Part shown: positions 36,385 through 47,815 of the stretch, piece by piece
Numbering within the stretch: position 1 is the stretch's first letter
Layout: the number at the start of each line of letters is the position of its first letter
DNA from: Caprella mutica
Taxonomy: Eukaryota; Arthropoda; Malacostraca; Amphipoda; Caprellidae
Length of the DNA: 64,000 bases
Direction of reading: 5' to 3'
NCBI GenBank assembly: GCA_947561585.1
Contig: CANNZV010002342.1
Span: 24-64,023, forward strand
Notes under the pieces: generated by a model
Told to the model about the DNA's origin: nothing
Databases searched by the model: none
The model's input: the letters and a program-made list of their open reading frames with translations, nothing else
Translations under genes and position numbers: made by a program

Positions 36385-37384
36385 ACCGTTGTTGGTATTT
36401 AGATTAAAAGAAGAGTATCCTTTGTTGAAAATTAGATCAATTCTCAAGGAAGTTTTTAAGCTAAAGTTTGACATAGAGTTTCTTACCCATAGACATCTCC
36501 TTTACACATCTCCCACTGGTTCATAGTCATTCCTTACGATTATGTCTGAAATTATAAAGGTTTGAGAAAAATCTTATAAACATTCACAAAACTTAACAAT
36601 AGTGGACACTCCCTCGATACAGAATTTTATTGCAAGGTAGTGTTTTTTTTTTTTCATTAGACATCGGGGAATAATCCATGCTAACTTTTTACAGTACGAA
36701 TCACCCAGAATAATGACGGCATCAAATTGCTTATCCTGTCCAATCTTCCGGTACGAGAGTCTTCAACTGCTCAACTGTAATTGCTATCAGAGCTAATAAT
36801 GGCTAATGAAAAACATTACATGGGATGCTAGAATTAAACTTTGAAATAGCCTCATCTAAAATGTTAATGGAATGAGGTTACAGTTCATTTTTTAATAACT
36901 TCAAGACGAAATGAAAACTGAAAATTTGTTTATGAAATAAATCATGCTCTCCTTTCTTTACTTTCAGCCTAATAAAATCTGAATACATTTTTTGGGGTCT
37001 ATTATTTATTTATTATTTAAATATAGAAATTTTATGTTTATATTATAATTTTTCTCTTTTAAAACCATCGGAAAAGATTTTTATTTTCTATTTTGAAGTA
37101 GGGTTCAAATTGTGCATCAAATTGAAACTTTTTGATGTTTGCAAGATAAAAATCTTCCTCAAACTTCTTGATAAATTCCTTCAGATAAAAAATCTAAGAG
37201 AATTTTAAATCAGAATAGCAACTGATATTTTCCCTGTAAAAGATTCAAGTTAATTTTGTAAAATCAAAGAACAATTTTCCAGCAGAATATCTAACATCAA
37301 CGTTTGTAATGTCTTGAATATTTCGAATATTTGAGAAACTAGAAAAAATATTGTTATAACATTTATATTCACCAAAGTAAGATA
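36385..37384. other. intergenic, nothing recognised
   Basis: AT-rich; a poly-T run lies near 36640-36655. No gene. Confidence 0.5.
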
Positions 37385-37540
37385 CAAATAATATTCCACT
37401 AGGGATGAACTCTTACGGTGAAGAACATTCACACAATATCTATTTACAGTCAATACAAATAATATTCCACTAGGGATGAACTCTTACGGTGAAGAACATT
37501 CATATAATATCTATTTACAGTCAATACAAATAATATTCCT
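37385..37540. repeat. 71-bp tandem repeat, ~2.2 copies
   Basis: 'caaataatattccac' occurs at 37385, 37456 and (diverging after 13 bp) 37527. The first two units are almost identical, which indicates a recent duplication. Confidence 0.92.
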
Positions 37541-37944
37541 CAAGGAATAGACTTTCACGAATTATCTTCCAATACCAATGAATTAAGTGCCTCACAATAT
37601 GAGAATTTTGTAGTTAGTTTATTCACATAAATGGTATTTGGTCACAAAATAATATGCTACAACATTAATAAATATATTTATATTTTAATTGAAACTATTC
37701 CCTAACATCATTACCATGAACATTTACATATCTTCAGATCAATTATTTTGAGATAAAATTCCAGATTTGCTCTCGATTCCACTGGCAGAGAATTCCCATC
37801 AGTCAAAATCCTGGCCAATACCCAATAAATTCCTCCCCATTCCAAAATGATTTCGAATTGGAAGATTCCAGGTGAGGATTGGAATCGAAAAAAACACGAG
37901 AATCAAAGCGATGAAAATTGAAAATTTGAAAGAAAAATTTTGAG

Positions 37945-38245
37945 CACTTGTACTAGTTTGAGGTGTGAGTATAAACCACACTTGTACTGGTTTGAGGTGT
38001 GAGTATAAACCACACTTGTACTGGTTTGAGGTGTGAGTATAAACCACACTTGTACTAGTTTGTGGTGTGAGTATAAACCACACTTGTACTGGTTTGAGGT
38101 GTGAGTATAAACCACACTTGTACTGGTTTGAGGTGTGAGTATAAACCACACTTGTACTAGTTTGTGGTGTGAGTATAAACCACACTTGTACTAGTTTGAG
38201 GTTAAAAATAAACCACACTTGTCCTAGTTTGTGGTTAAAAATAAA
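37945..38245. repeat. 34-bp tandem repeat (~8.5 copies)
   Basis: The unit contains 'cacttgtactggtttgaggt', period 34 bp. Variation is ggtttgagg/agtttgtgg, and the last two copies change 'gtgagta' to 'taaaaat'. The 139-residue minus frame (38218-37799) is repeat-derived. Confidence 0.94.
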
Positions 38246-38562
38246 CCAGATGTTCTTGGTAGTTGCATCTAAATAATCAATCTATACTTTTGAACTGAAC
38301 TGATGTAGGTTCAAATTACTCAACTTGCATCGATTTTTGCTTTCAAATTCTATACACTAGGAATAAGAACACTCTACTCATCATCAGGACCAACTGCATC
38401 TGTAATTCGGACAGTAAAAGCGAATATGCAAAATTGATATTGATAGTATTATTAAGTACTATCGAGTATTTAAATAAACTATAGAAATATTCAAAAATTG
38501 TCACCGTTATATGATAATTAATATTAAATCAATACATTGAGATATTTATTGTTAATTTAGTT

Positions 38563-38732
38563 GGGTTGTGACAATATGCTTTTATAATCACAGATCTCGA
38601 GAATATTACAGACGGAGAGAATCAAAGAGTATTGAATGGTTCTACACCAGCGGTATATAGTATTCGATACCATTTCATTCCGTCTGTGATATTCCTAAGA
38701 TCTATGATTTATAAAGCATATTGTCACAACCC
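38563..38732. other. 170-bp hairpin, ~53-bp arms
   Basis: The left arm 38563-38615 (GGGTTGTGACAATATGCTTT...ACAGACGG) pairs with 38680-38732 with roughly 85-90% identity, leaving a ~64-bp loop. No TTAA or 8-bp duplication is obvious at the ends. It could be a small foldback MITE or a hairpin precursor. Confidence 0.88.
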
Positions 38733-40464
38733 CCTAAATGAGAACTTCTATTCACTCCAAGCTAAAGGCAAAAACTTCCATGTGTTATTGCCATGCTGAA
38801 ACTATTAGGTCAGAAAAAGAGAGTGAGAAAATAGAGGAACATAACAAGAAAACACGAATATTAAATGGCTTCGTAAGAGAGAAAATAATTCTGTATCTAA
38901 TAAATATAATGATTATTTGTCACTAGGTTATGTAACAAAATTTGTTCTGTCGATGCGTTCTTATAGAACAGTAATCCATTAATTGATTATTCAATTTAAA
39001 TATTTTGTCACCGTAAGTTTTCCTAGTTTGAAATACTCTAAAAAAAACACACTGTGCCAACTTATGACTTTTTTCACTCTGTTGAAAGTTCTGATGATCA
39101 ATAATTGATAAGTCAATACTTCGGTGAAATAGTTCTTAATATCATAGCCAATAGACATGACTAAACATGACTAGACATGACCAGACATGACTAGACATGA
39201 CTAGTCTGCACCAGACATCACTAGCTATCACTAGACACTTCAATTCGTAAATAGGGCGCAAATCTCTGCAAATCTTCCGAATAATCCCTGGATTTCACCC
39301 CATCACTGCTTTAGACTTCACCAAACGAAAATTTGATGGAGTTTATGCATTTTGAATGTGATTAGCATATAGAGAGGCAAGCCCCTGTACCTAACAAAGG
39401 AGAAGATCTGACTTTGATGCTTTGTAATACTGCACATAAACTGGAGGAATGTTTCTGCGCGATATCAGAATTAATGTATCGCGCGAAAACTTTGCTAACT
39501 TTCTCGGGAGTGTTTAGGGTGAGCTAATGTATTTATTTCTGTTAATCTATGTCTGTTTCTGATGTGAAAACGAAATTACTTCAGAAATAATCTAAAACAT
39601 TTTTATTAAAAGTAATGTTGCGATAAATGTTGTGAACTTCTGTGAACCTGTGAAATGTTTCGAGCTTCTACCTATTTTAGTATTTATGAACCCTAGTGCT
39701 ATTTCTCGATTATTTTATTTAATAAATACCCTATCATCTGGAATATTTCTATTGACAATGGAGCTCTCGAAAAACTCCAGCAAATTCATTTTCTATCTAC
39801 ATCCAATAAACTGACCGGTACTTCAATCACCAACCCTCACCCAAACAATTGGCAGCAATTGTCTAGCTGAGGGAAAGAAGTGTGATATATTTGATGTATT
39901 ATTCTGCTTTCATCCTAACCGGGTGCAGTCGATGTGATCAGAAAGAAAATAAATACGAGGAACTTTAAAGAAGTAGATTAACATGAATGTGAGTCCAAGA
40001 ACAGAGTATCATACCAATCATCACGTTGGTGAAGGTAGTATATCCAGATCTAACAACACGAAAATGAACGAAACTGTTATCATATGTGGAAGAGGAAAAT
40101 GAAGAGTAGTTAAACCAATTTTTTGGAAATGTAATTCTCTCTTTTTCCATAAAATAAATGTTGAAAATGGTAAATAAGAATGGTAATTGTTTTAGTTCGA
40201 GGGTGGCCTCGTTAATATGTGCCGAGACAGTCAGTGATAATTTTAATACAGAAAAAAGTAATTATTAAATAATAGCCTTTTATCTTTACTATTATTGGTA
40301 TTTGGAATAGAGTAATTACATCAAAGTTCAGTGTCTTGAAAGTCTACTAATGAATAGGAATAATCAGAGACTTGCCTGGAATTAATTAAATAGTTTGTAA
40401 TTATGGAGTTACAGGTCATTGAACACTAATTACTAAAACTAACATATTGAGCTGTGATTGGGGT
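38733..40464. other. intergenic, no gene seen
   Basis: It contains the 10-bp repeat at 39150-39240 and a short stem GCGCGATA/TATCGCGC near 39456-39484. Small frames of 60-62 residues show no known domain. Confidence 0.45.
39150..39240. repeat. ~10-bp degenerate repeat (AGACATGACT)
   Basis: About eight imperfect copies of AGACATGACT, later degraded to 'ctgcaccagacatcac'. Confidence 0.8.
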
Positions 40465-40652
40465 GATAGATGTAATGATGTGCAGTACTGTAATGATGTG
40501 CAGTACTGTAATGATGTGCAGTACTGTAATGATGTGCAGTACTGTAATGATGTGCAGTACTGTAATGATGTGCAGTACTGTAATGATGTGCAGTACTGTA
40601 ATGATGTGCAGTACTGTAATGATGTGCAGTACTGTAATAATGTGCAGTATCA
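40465..40652. repeat. 18-bp tandem repeat (~10 copies)
   Basis: TGATGTGCAGTACTGTAA is repeated about ten times without change until the last copy. It contains the palindrome CAGTACTG. Three frames (85, 129 and 86 residues, two plus and one minus) are open because the unit is a multiple of three. They are not supported as genes. Confidence 0.95.
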
Positions 40653-41246
40653 TGATACTATGGATCATCATTATAACGACTTGCAAAGTGCATCATCAAC
40701 ATAATAATAATATGCATCATCACAATGTTATGCAGAGTATCATAATGCTATGCCTCTTTATAACAATACATGTGAGTATAGTTCACACTATATGTCACTA
40801 TCCTATCGTTATCACTTACTTCAAACAGTGCGTAATAAAATAGTGTCATAAAAGTATATAATGTATACCGCTTGTACAACGAAAAGTACAATCGATTTTA
40901 AAATTAAATAATGTTCCTTATTATTCATTATTCTAGTGATGAAAAATGACAATAGAATTTGCAAGCATAATAATAGATTAATAATATAAGAACCCTGTAT
41001 TAATATAAAAGGACTACTAGATTTTTGTATATCGATTTGTAACCAGTTTATTTATTAAAAAGCGGTTTGTACTTTCTGTGGTACATACGGTATATCAGCA
41101 GTGAACCTCTTACATCTGGCAGCTAAATGTGTCATGTACACAGTCGGGAAAATAGCGTCGAGTTTGTGAAAATCAATGGTCGAGAATTTGAATCAAATAC
41201 ATTGCTAATAAATTGAACATATGAGAAGTCAGTCCTTGTAATTTGG
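40653..41246. other. intergenic, nothing recognised
   Basis: A continuation of diverged 'atgcatcatcaca' motifs to about 40750, then unremarkable AT-rich sequence. Confidence 0.45.
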
Positions 41247-41328
41247 TGTATGCACGATAATTAGGTGCCTGTACGATAATTAGGGGCCTGTACGATAATT
41301 AGGTGCATGCACGGTAATTAGGTGCTTG
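41247..41328. repeat. 19-bp tandem repeat, ~4 copies
   Basis: Imperfect copies of CGATAATTAGGTGCCTGTA. Confidence 0.88.
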
Positions 41329-41660
41329 CCTCACTAGTCTGAGTAACCACGCTGATAGCCCTTATCAGTGGTATCTCTGTTATCTCTGATAGCGTGGCTT
41401 GGGTGCGATAACGCTAGGAGGATGTGACAGTAATTTCCTAAGCAAGGAGAGAAGTGGTCACCAAGTTAGAGGTGAGAGATGAGAGGCAATGAGTGATGTA
41501 TTTTATGCATTTTATGTTTAGTGTGAGAATATAAAGTCAATACATCTGATGTCATTAGTGTGCTTAGATAGGATTCAAGGATACAACTTTATTGAAAAGA
41601 ACTAAACAGTTCCCTAACAAACCAATTTATTAATTCCAACCATAGCAGTTGGACACTATA

Positions 41661-41861
41661 CGGGGTGACCCACAAAAAAGTTTATCCAACTTAGAAATAA
41701 TATAAAAACTGATTTATAAGTTGTTAAAAAATGAGTTGAGGGGAATCATAAATACGATTTTTTTTCATGTATCCATTCAACCACAGTCATTGCTTAAGAT
41801 TGTACGTGTACGATATTTATATTAATTCAAATTTGGGTACACTTTTTTGTGTGTCACCCTG
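41661..41861. mobile_element. 201-bp mariner-like MITE
   Basis: The ends are CGGGGTGACCCACAAAAAAG and, on the other strand, CAGGGTGACACACAAAAAAG, 21-bp inverted repeats with two mismatches. They are flanked by TA at 41659-41660 and 41862-41863. This end sequence and TA target are typical of mariner-type elements. There is no transposase. Confidence 0.88.
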
Positions 41862-41863
41862 TA

Positions 41864-42431
41864 TATATTCAACTTCTACTTTCTATTTCTTCTTTCAATA
41901 TCTAATTATTAAATTGAAGAAATAATTATGAAAGTTCACTGGTGATTAATCAATATACTGAGTTACCCATAAATAGACTGAAATAAATTTTTTGTATATA
42001 TTATGTTCTGATAAGTGTTTGTTTTTCGTAGTTTTTGTTTTTATTTATTGAATGCATTGACCAGTTTTAATTTCACGTCTGAAAACTGACCAACTTACGG
42101 AAATAACCAAGAGACCCACACCCAAAAGATATTTCTCAACTTGCGCTAAAGAATATTCTACTTTATGAATATAATCATTGTAATGCTGCAGAATTACTAC
42201 TATTTATCAATTTTAAACTAAATTTAATCATAATGTAATGAAAAATCAGTAATAGCTTTTGTGCATAATGCATATCAATATAATAAAAATAATTAATTGA
42301 TATGCAATAAAATAAAGAATTACGAAACAAGTAATTTTGAAAATATTTCGTCTATAATATCAAGGCATAAAATATTCAGATATTTATTGTATTAAAATGA
42401 ATCACCTAACTAGTTAACTTCTTTATTTCAG
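41864..42431. other. intergenic, nothing recognised
   Basis: AT-rich upstream flank of the candidate exon that follows. Confidence 0.4.
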
Positions 42432-42531
42432 TTACCCATTGGATATCTTCTACGTGTCCTCGAAGATATAGAAAACGACAAAATTTTCTTCAAAGGAGAG
42501 ACTTCTCTATTCAGGATTGATAGATATTGAG
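42432..42531 (+). other. candidate 5' UTR exon of the TMEM179-like gene
   Basis: A 100-bp island, less AT-rich than its surroundings, lies between a good acceptor (cttctttatttcag) and a good donor (TTGAG then GTAAAC). It contains no ATG, which suits a 5' untranslated exon spliced to the acceptor at 43467-43471 ahead of the ATG at 43483. One frame is open for 32 codons before a TGA near its end. A coding role cannot be excluded, but the downstream acceptor and start codon argue for a leader exon. This is inferred from splice signals only. Confidence 0.4.
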
Positions 42532-43094
42532 GTAAACAAATTAATAAAATAAGATTTGATTTATAAAATTACTTTCCCATTGATTAATAATGGCAATAGT
42601 TTCAATTGTAAATATAAAAAAAACTTTACCAAAATTGAATTAATGATGTAAATCGTACTTATATTTTTCAAAATATAAAGTAAAGTAATAAAAATTAAAT
42701 CAGTATATAGTATCCGTCATAAATTAGATACAATTAGTATATTTTTCTACATAGAATTATTCATACTATACACATAATAATATTTATTAATTGGTATGTG
42801 TTTCTACATCTATTTACTTCAACTATATTTGGAAACAAAAATTATATACTAAGTGATTCTGTGTAGATTGTAATAATTTCATTAGAAACTAAAAAATATA
42901 AACTAAACAAATAAACTGTCAAATAATGATTAAAAATGAAAAATAAGGAAAAAAATGGAAATGGTTATAAATAGTGACTGTGATTAAAATCAGTTCACCG
43001 AACTAAACAAAATGATATCAAACTTCAGCATCAAATGATTGAAGTTTGCAGCTATGAATGTTAGAGCATTCGAATCAGCCCCATTTGAATGCCT

Positions 43095-43291
43095 CTAATC
43101 TGACGCCCCTTTCGAAATTAACGACAAAGCGTCAGTTCATTTGAAGCGTCACAATTACTAACGAGGGGACAGGAAACGTCAGAATTAGAACCTTTAATTT
43201 ATGACCTCACTATTGGTGACGTTGATGAGTATTTTCTTTTTCGGGCAGAGAAATTAATGTAGGAGATTGATGACGTGGTTTTGAAATTGCA
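43095..43291 (+). promoter_or_regulatory. candidate regulatory region with six CRE-like half sites
   Basis: In about 175 bp there are six TGACG/CGTCA motifs, at 43101, 43130, 43147, 43177, 43217 and 43271. The region is clearly less AT-rich than its flanks and sits 190-390 bp upstream of the start codon. TGACG is the half site of CREB/ATF-type bZIP factors. It ends at a possible donor, TGCAG then GTTAGG (43292/43293). It could be a promoter with an alternative first exon, or an intronic enhancer. No TATA box is identified. Confidence 0.4.
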
Positions 43292-43482
43292 GGTTAGGTT
43301 ATTGTTGGTCTATAGTCTTTTTTGTGTATTTATTCTATTCATTTATATGAATATAAAATATTTCAAAAATATTAATACATTTTTACTTGATATGTATTAC
43401 TAATAATAATAGTAGATGAGTAAAAAAAACACTTACAGTGTAAGTAATGCAATTTTTTTCTCTTTTAGCAGAACCTACCACC

Positions 43483-45564
43483 ATGCCCTCCAAAAGAGAA
43501 GACGATAAAGAATTCATCAACTTGAAGGTGATTCAAACTCCAGAGGCCAAGAAAAGTGGTCGTATTCTTGTACAAACAAACGGCACCCAAAAAGAAGTGT
43601 TTGTTCCACGTAGAAAAAGTTTCGGCATTCTAGTAAAGCCACAGAAAGAAGGGAAGATATCCAGTCGTGCGTTGCGATGCATTTCACGTGAATTCTCCAC
43701 AAGTAACCACAATGTAAACAGAAGTCCAAGCGTAACTAATTTGACTCTTGTTCGAAGGAAGAGCTGCAGTCTCAGTAGCATCGACAAAGCAGCTGTTTTC
43801 GATGCCCAGAGAAGTTTCTCTCGATCTTCAATGAGAAGGTCAAGATCGAGAGGCTCGAGTGGAGGTGGCAGTAGGGATTCATCCAGATCGCGATCTAGAC
43901 ATCGTAATTCCTCTGTCAGCAGTCGAGGGTCGGCAAACAGTGTTGGCGAGAGAGAAATTCAGAATAGATACAGAAACAAGGATAGCTATAGAGATGTTAA
44001 ACAGACAAATTCATTCAGTGAACAATTTGGTGGTCGTCATATACGATTTGGAATCGATGGTGAACAGGAAGAATCTGAAGAATCACAATATGATGTGATT
44101 CAATCGATTACACCGCAACAGAATCAGCAACCGAGTGTCAGACAACATACCGTTAATTATACAACTCCACATTTCTCACCAAATAATTCTAAAAATATAC
44201 CAAAAGTACAACATTTTGACGAACCGAAAGGATATCACATAGACCACAGTCAATGGGCGAAACTCAACTCTCAATCTGGTGAGGTTCCATTAAATGATGA
44301 AATTGAAGCTTACAGGAGAAAATTTTCGAACTTCTACTCATCAAGTTCAGATGAAGGAACTGCAATTGATGAGCAACCATGGGCCGAACCAAAGACTTCT
44401 CCACCCCCAGAATACAGAGCTGAAGCAGATAATCAGAACCATAGAAGGCAGCAATTTATTCCACACCATAACGAAAGCTTCAATTCCGAAAGCACATATT
44501 CTAATCTTGATAACCGAATGCCCTCTCTACCTCCTAGAGCTCCTCCTAAACGACCACCAAAGGCATTCAGTGAAGTTCTCAACAAGAAACTCATAGCAAG
44601 CCCGCAACAGAAACCAATAGAAACTGGCCCAAAATTGCCTCCGAAACCAGTAGCTCCTAAACATATTCAAAGTACTCATGGGCATCGAACACACCATCAG
44701 ATGTTTCAGAATAACGGAAGACACAACAATTCTGAATTTAAAAGACGTGAACCGGAGATATTCAAAGAAAAGACCAAAAATATGCGACCCATATCCATTC
44801 ATGGGTACGTTAAATCGGAGGGCTCGGTTGAAAATGAAACAGCTGCAACACCAATGCTGAAAAAGTCTCGATCAAAGGTTGTGTTGGACGATGAATCACT
44901 TGGAAGTTATGACAGTCGAGAAACACTATCAAAGGATAGATCTAGAGGAAAAGTGGAGTGCTACAGCGGCATTTTGCATCTCCTGAATATTACGTTTGCT
45001 GTTCTCACAGTGGCAACAATGGCAATAGTTTCTAGTAGTTGGGACCATTCTGCTGCGGATGCCTGTCCTCTTTTTGTCAAAACAAATCTACAGCATACAA
45101 GATACTGGGGTAACAAAAATAAAGTACCGTGCTATATCACAGCATATGTTCCCATTCTCGTGATATCAATATCCCTCGTTCTCATTTTTATCCACGGTGG
45201 CATGCTGTTCTTCTGGAGGAATGATAAAAAGGTATCCCCTCTCTACGTCTCAAATTCCTACAGTATAACTCTCCTCTTCCTGAATTTCGTGGCATTCATT
45301 ACAGCGTTTGTAGTCGCCGTTACTTTAACTGACGGACTGAGGCAAACTTGTCTCTCTTTCAAACTCATTTCCGATATGGAATATCGACCATCTAGCTGCC
45401 AAAATGGTTTGGACGGTTTGGACCTAAACTACGACCTCGATGGCACCTTTTACCTCATCATTTTCGGCATCATTGGTGCTTGGTTGTCAGTTCTTTTCAC
45501 CTTCACTCTAACTATAATTTACACCGTTAGAGCTGGCTGGTGCAGATGCTGCGCCTTGCAATGA
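43483..45564 (+). CDS. four-TM protein, TMEM179-like, with long disordered N-terminus
   Basis: An uninterrupted 693-residue coding exon. I start at the ATG in ccaccATGCC because the longer open frame (from 43447) crosses a splice acceptor (ctcttttag at 43468, or cag at 43471). Residues 1-490 look disordered. Residues ~110-150 form a Ser/Arg-rich block (RSRSRGSSGGGS), and ~346-400 hold PxxP/PPKP motifs typical of SH3 ligands. Residues ~491-693 form the membrane domain, with TM1 ~497-518, TM2 551-577, TM3 594-616 and TM4 656-682. The first loop has a conserved-looking ACPLF, and the second has C623 and C639 (PSSCQ), which may form a disulfide. The tail has C687, C689 and C690, which are possible palmitoylation sites. 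The pattern C-L-F, P-C before TM2, FLNF in TM3, the SC..D.DL.. loop, FY and GAWLS in TM4 resembles TMEM179 by memory of that family, which is normally about 230 residues. The exact function of the family is not established. The fit to claudin-like or MARVEL tetraspans is poorer. It is certainly a real gene; the family assignment is moderate. Confidence 0.85.
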   Translation: MPSKREDDKEFINLKVIQTPEAKKSGRILVQTNGTQKEVFVPRRKSFGILVKPQKEGKISSRALRCISREFSTSNHNVNRSPSVTNLTLVRRKSCSLSSIDKAAVFDAQRSFSRSSMRRSRSRGSSGGGSRDSSRSRSRHRNSSVSSRGSANSVGEREIQNRYRNKDSYRDVKQTNSFSEQFGGRHIRFGIDGEQEESEESQYDVIQSITPQQNQQPSVRQHTVNYTTPHFSPNNSKNIPKVQHFDEPKGYHIDHSQWAKLNSQSGEVPLNDEIEAYRRKFSNFYSSSSDEGTAIDEQPWAEPKTSPPPEYRAEADNQNHRRQQFIPHHNESFNSESTYSNLDNRMPSLPPRAPPKRPPKAFSEVLNKKLIASPQQKPIETGPKLPPKPVAPKHIQSTHGHRTHHQMFQNNGRHNNSEFKRREPEIFKEKTKNMRPISIHGYVKSEGSVENETAATPMLKKSRSKVVLDDESLGSYDSRETLSKDRSRGKVECYSGILHLLNITFAVLTVATMAIVSSSWDHSAADACPLFVKTNLQHTRYWGNKNKVPCYITAYVPILVISISLVLIFIHGGMLFFWRNDKKVSPLYVSNSYSITLLFLNFVAFITAFVVAVTLTDGLRQTCLSFKLISDMEYRPSSCQNGLDGLDLNYDLDGTFYLIIFGIIGAWLSVLFTFTLTIIYTVRAGWCRCCALQ

Positions 45565-46210
45565 ATTATTAGTTGATGTATCACCATTTACAAATGTGTT
45601 TTCAAGACAATATCATTACTGTAGTATATGCTTTGTTGTAATTATTTGATATGATAAACAGAGTATGATTTATTTCAATTCTTGTGATTGAAAGATAAGT
45701 TTTCACCTAAAATGAAACTATCCGCAATATCACTATTCGATTAAATATTTTAGGTTCCTAACATTGTAAAGTACAGTAAGCGTTTTTAAAGTTACCATAC
45801 GTAAGAACACTTAGCATCTAAGTAAATATTAAATATATATGTAATTCACAACTATATCATTATATGCTAAATAGCTATGTAATTAAATTAAATAATTATA
45901 AGCTTCATAATTTCACTGTAATATTAATCCTATCTCCTCTTCAATGCAATAATGTTAGAACCTTCTTCCTGTTTACTATTAATTAATTTCAAGTGGAGGA
46001 ATTATTATAATCACTCTGTCGATACTTTAATCCCTATGCCATTAATCATATCCATTGGATTTATTTATCATCTCCAATTAAAATTTGAAGTGATGCATTG
46101 AGCGGTGGTAGGAGAAGTTTATCTTCTAAGCAGTGAGGGTAGAAATTCCATGCAAACTATATCAGTATCATTTGAAAATAATAGGTTCTTTTAAGACCCT
46201 ATTTAATTCT

Positions 46211-46216
46211 AATAAA
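46211..46216 (+). promoter_or_regulatory. possible polyadenylation signal for the TMEM179-like gene
   Basis: AATAAA about 650 bp past the stop codon; another is at 46976-46981. In DNA this AT-rich the hexamer occurs by chance, so neither is firm. Confidence 0.25.
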
Positions 46217-47598
46217 AATAATCGGAAAATAACTATAATTATAATTGCCCTTTGTTGTATAAATATATCGTCTAACTTTCACGATAAATGAATTGAAAAT
46301 AGAATCGTCATTTATTATAAGTTCAAAACTCTTCATAAACCAGATGAAAATAACTGAAATTGAAGTAATTAGCACTAAGAAACCATTAACAGTTTTCGTT
46401 ACCGATGATTTGTTTATTTTAGATTTCTGTCTAGAATATCAGACACAGTCGGTATAACTCCCCGATATATATAATAACATGACGAGCCTCATCTTCCAAA
46501 TAACTAGTGTACACACTCTATCCCCACTCACGACCATAACAATGGGACAAATAGGGTTTATCTTCCTCAAACTTGAACACAATTGGAGCGAAATTTCACT
46601 AGTTTTTGATCCGTAGAATTGTACAACGAATTTCCTCCTTTTTCTAACAGAACCAATGTCTGATTATTGAAAACATTTTCAAATAATTTAGTCTCAGTGA
46701 ATATAGTTTCTAGCTTTTTAGTGTTTATATATTAATTTAATTAGGTTTCACAAGTTATATCTTTCACAGAGCCTTAGCTGCATCTAATTTGTATTTTTAA
46801 TTTGAATTGTATATTATTAAGTTTACTTCGTATGCTATATTCAATTAGTTTAATATTTAATTAATATATGTTTGAGTAAAAGCTTTTCATTATTCTTTTA
46901 ATGAGTAATTTAGTAATTAATTATATTGAGAGTATAATAGACAATTTGTCTATTTACTATTTGGTAATTATTCTAAATAAAATGGTGAATTTATTTCTTT
47001 AGTAGTGTATATTTAACATATTACAAGAGTTCAATAATATTACGGTATCATTTTTCAATTCTATTTGTGTTGTTCAAGGTTCAATAGATGCTATTGGATA
47101 GAGTTTAGGAAATTAGTGAGCAAGAAATTGAAGCTAAAGTATTTCTCATCAAAACATAAAAACTTAATTGGAAGGGAAAAGTTTTAAGACTATTGTTTTT
47201 TCTTGTTAAAGTTATTTTATAAATTATAAAGTTACCACAATTAAGTGTTTGAAAATCAAGTACTATTTATATGGAACTATCTTCGTCTCAATCATTATAT
47301 TCATCTAATTTACATCCTAAAAAAATATGTGATTATTCCTTATTAATATTAAATTAATAAATATTAATTAATATTTTGTTAATATTTTTATTAATAGATA
47401 TTAAAATTAATTTTCTAATTGTCATAAGTATATAAATAAATCTAGATGAAATTTCAAAAGTAAAAAACCTATTCATTATATTTTTATACCTATGGTATAC
47501 CTTCAACTTCAAGAGGACTACAGTTAAACATATGGAACATATGATGCCTTCCTGTCTAATAATTTAGGTTGCTAGTAGAGTCTTCACTGTACAAGAAT

Positions 47599-47815
47599 AA
47601 GTTTAGAGTTATTGGACGGTTCCACATTATCGACCATATGAATAAATGTTATCATTATTATTTATATTTCATTTTAAATGGTATCCATGGTACCTGCAGG
47701 TATCATGATTACCATTTAAAATAAAAGTTATATAATCAATTATTATATAAGTTTTTTATTACATGTCCGAAAATGTGGAATCGTCCGATAAATCAGTACT
47801 TACCCTACTACCAAT
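47599..47815. mobile_element. family S foldback MITE
   Basis: The outer arms 'ttattggacggttccacatt' and (other strand) 'tttatcggacgattccacatttt' flank a second palindrome in the centre, ATTTTAAATGGTA / TACCATTTAAAAT around GGTACCTGCAGGTA. The whole element of about 200 bp is a near-palindrome. Related ends are at 27255 and 29025. The superfamily is unknown. Confidence 0.7.

Noticed and set aside
37799..38218. 139-residue minus-strand frame
   Set aside because: Derived mainly from the 34-bp tandem repeat.
40426..40843. Frames of 85-129 residues
   Set aside because: Translations of the perfect 18-bp repeat in several frames and both strands.
43447..43482. Upstream ATG of the TMEM179-like frame (12 extra residues)
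   Set aside because: It lies within a pyrimidine-rich splice acceptor. The ATG at 43483 has a better start context (ccaccATG).
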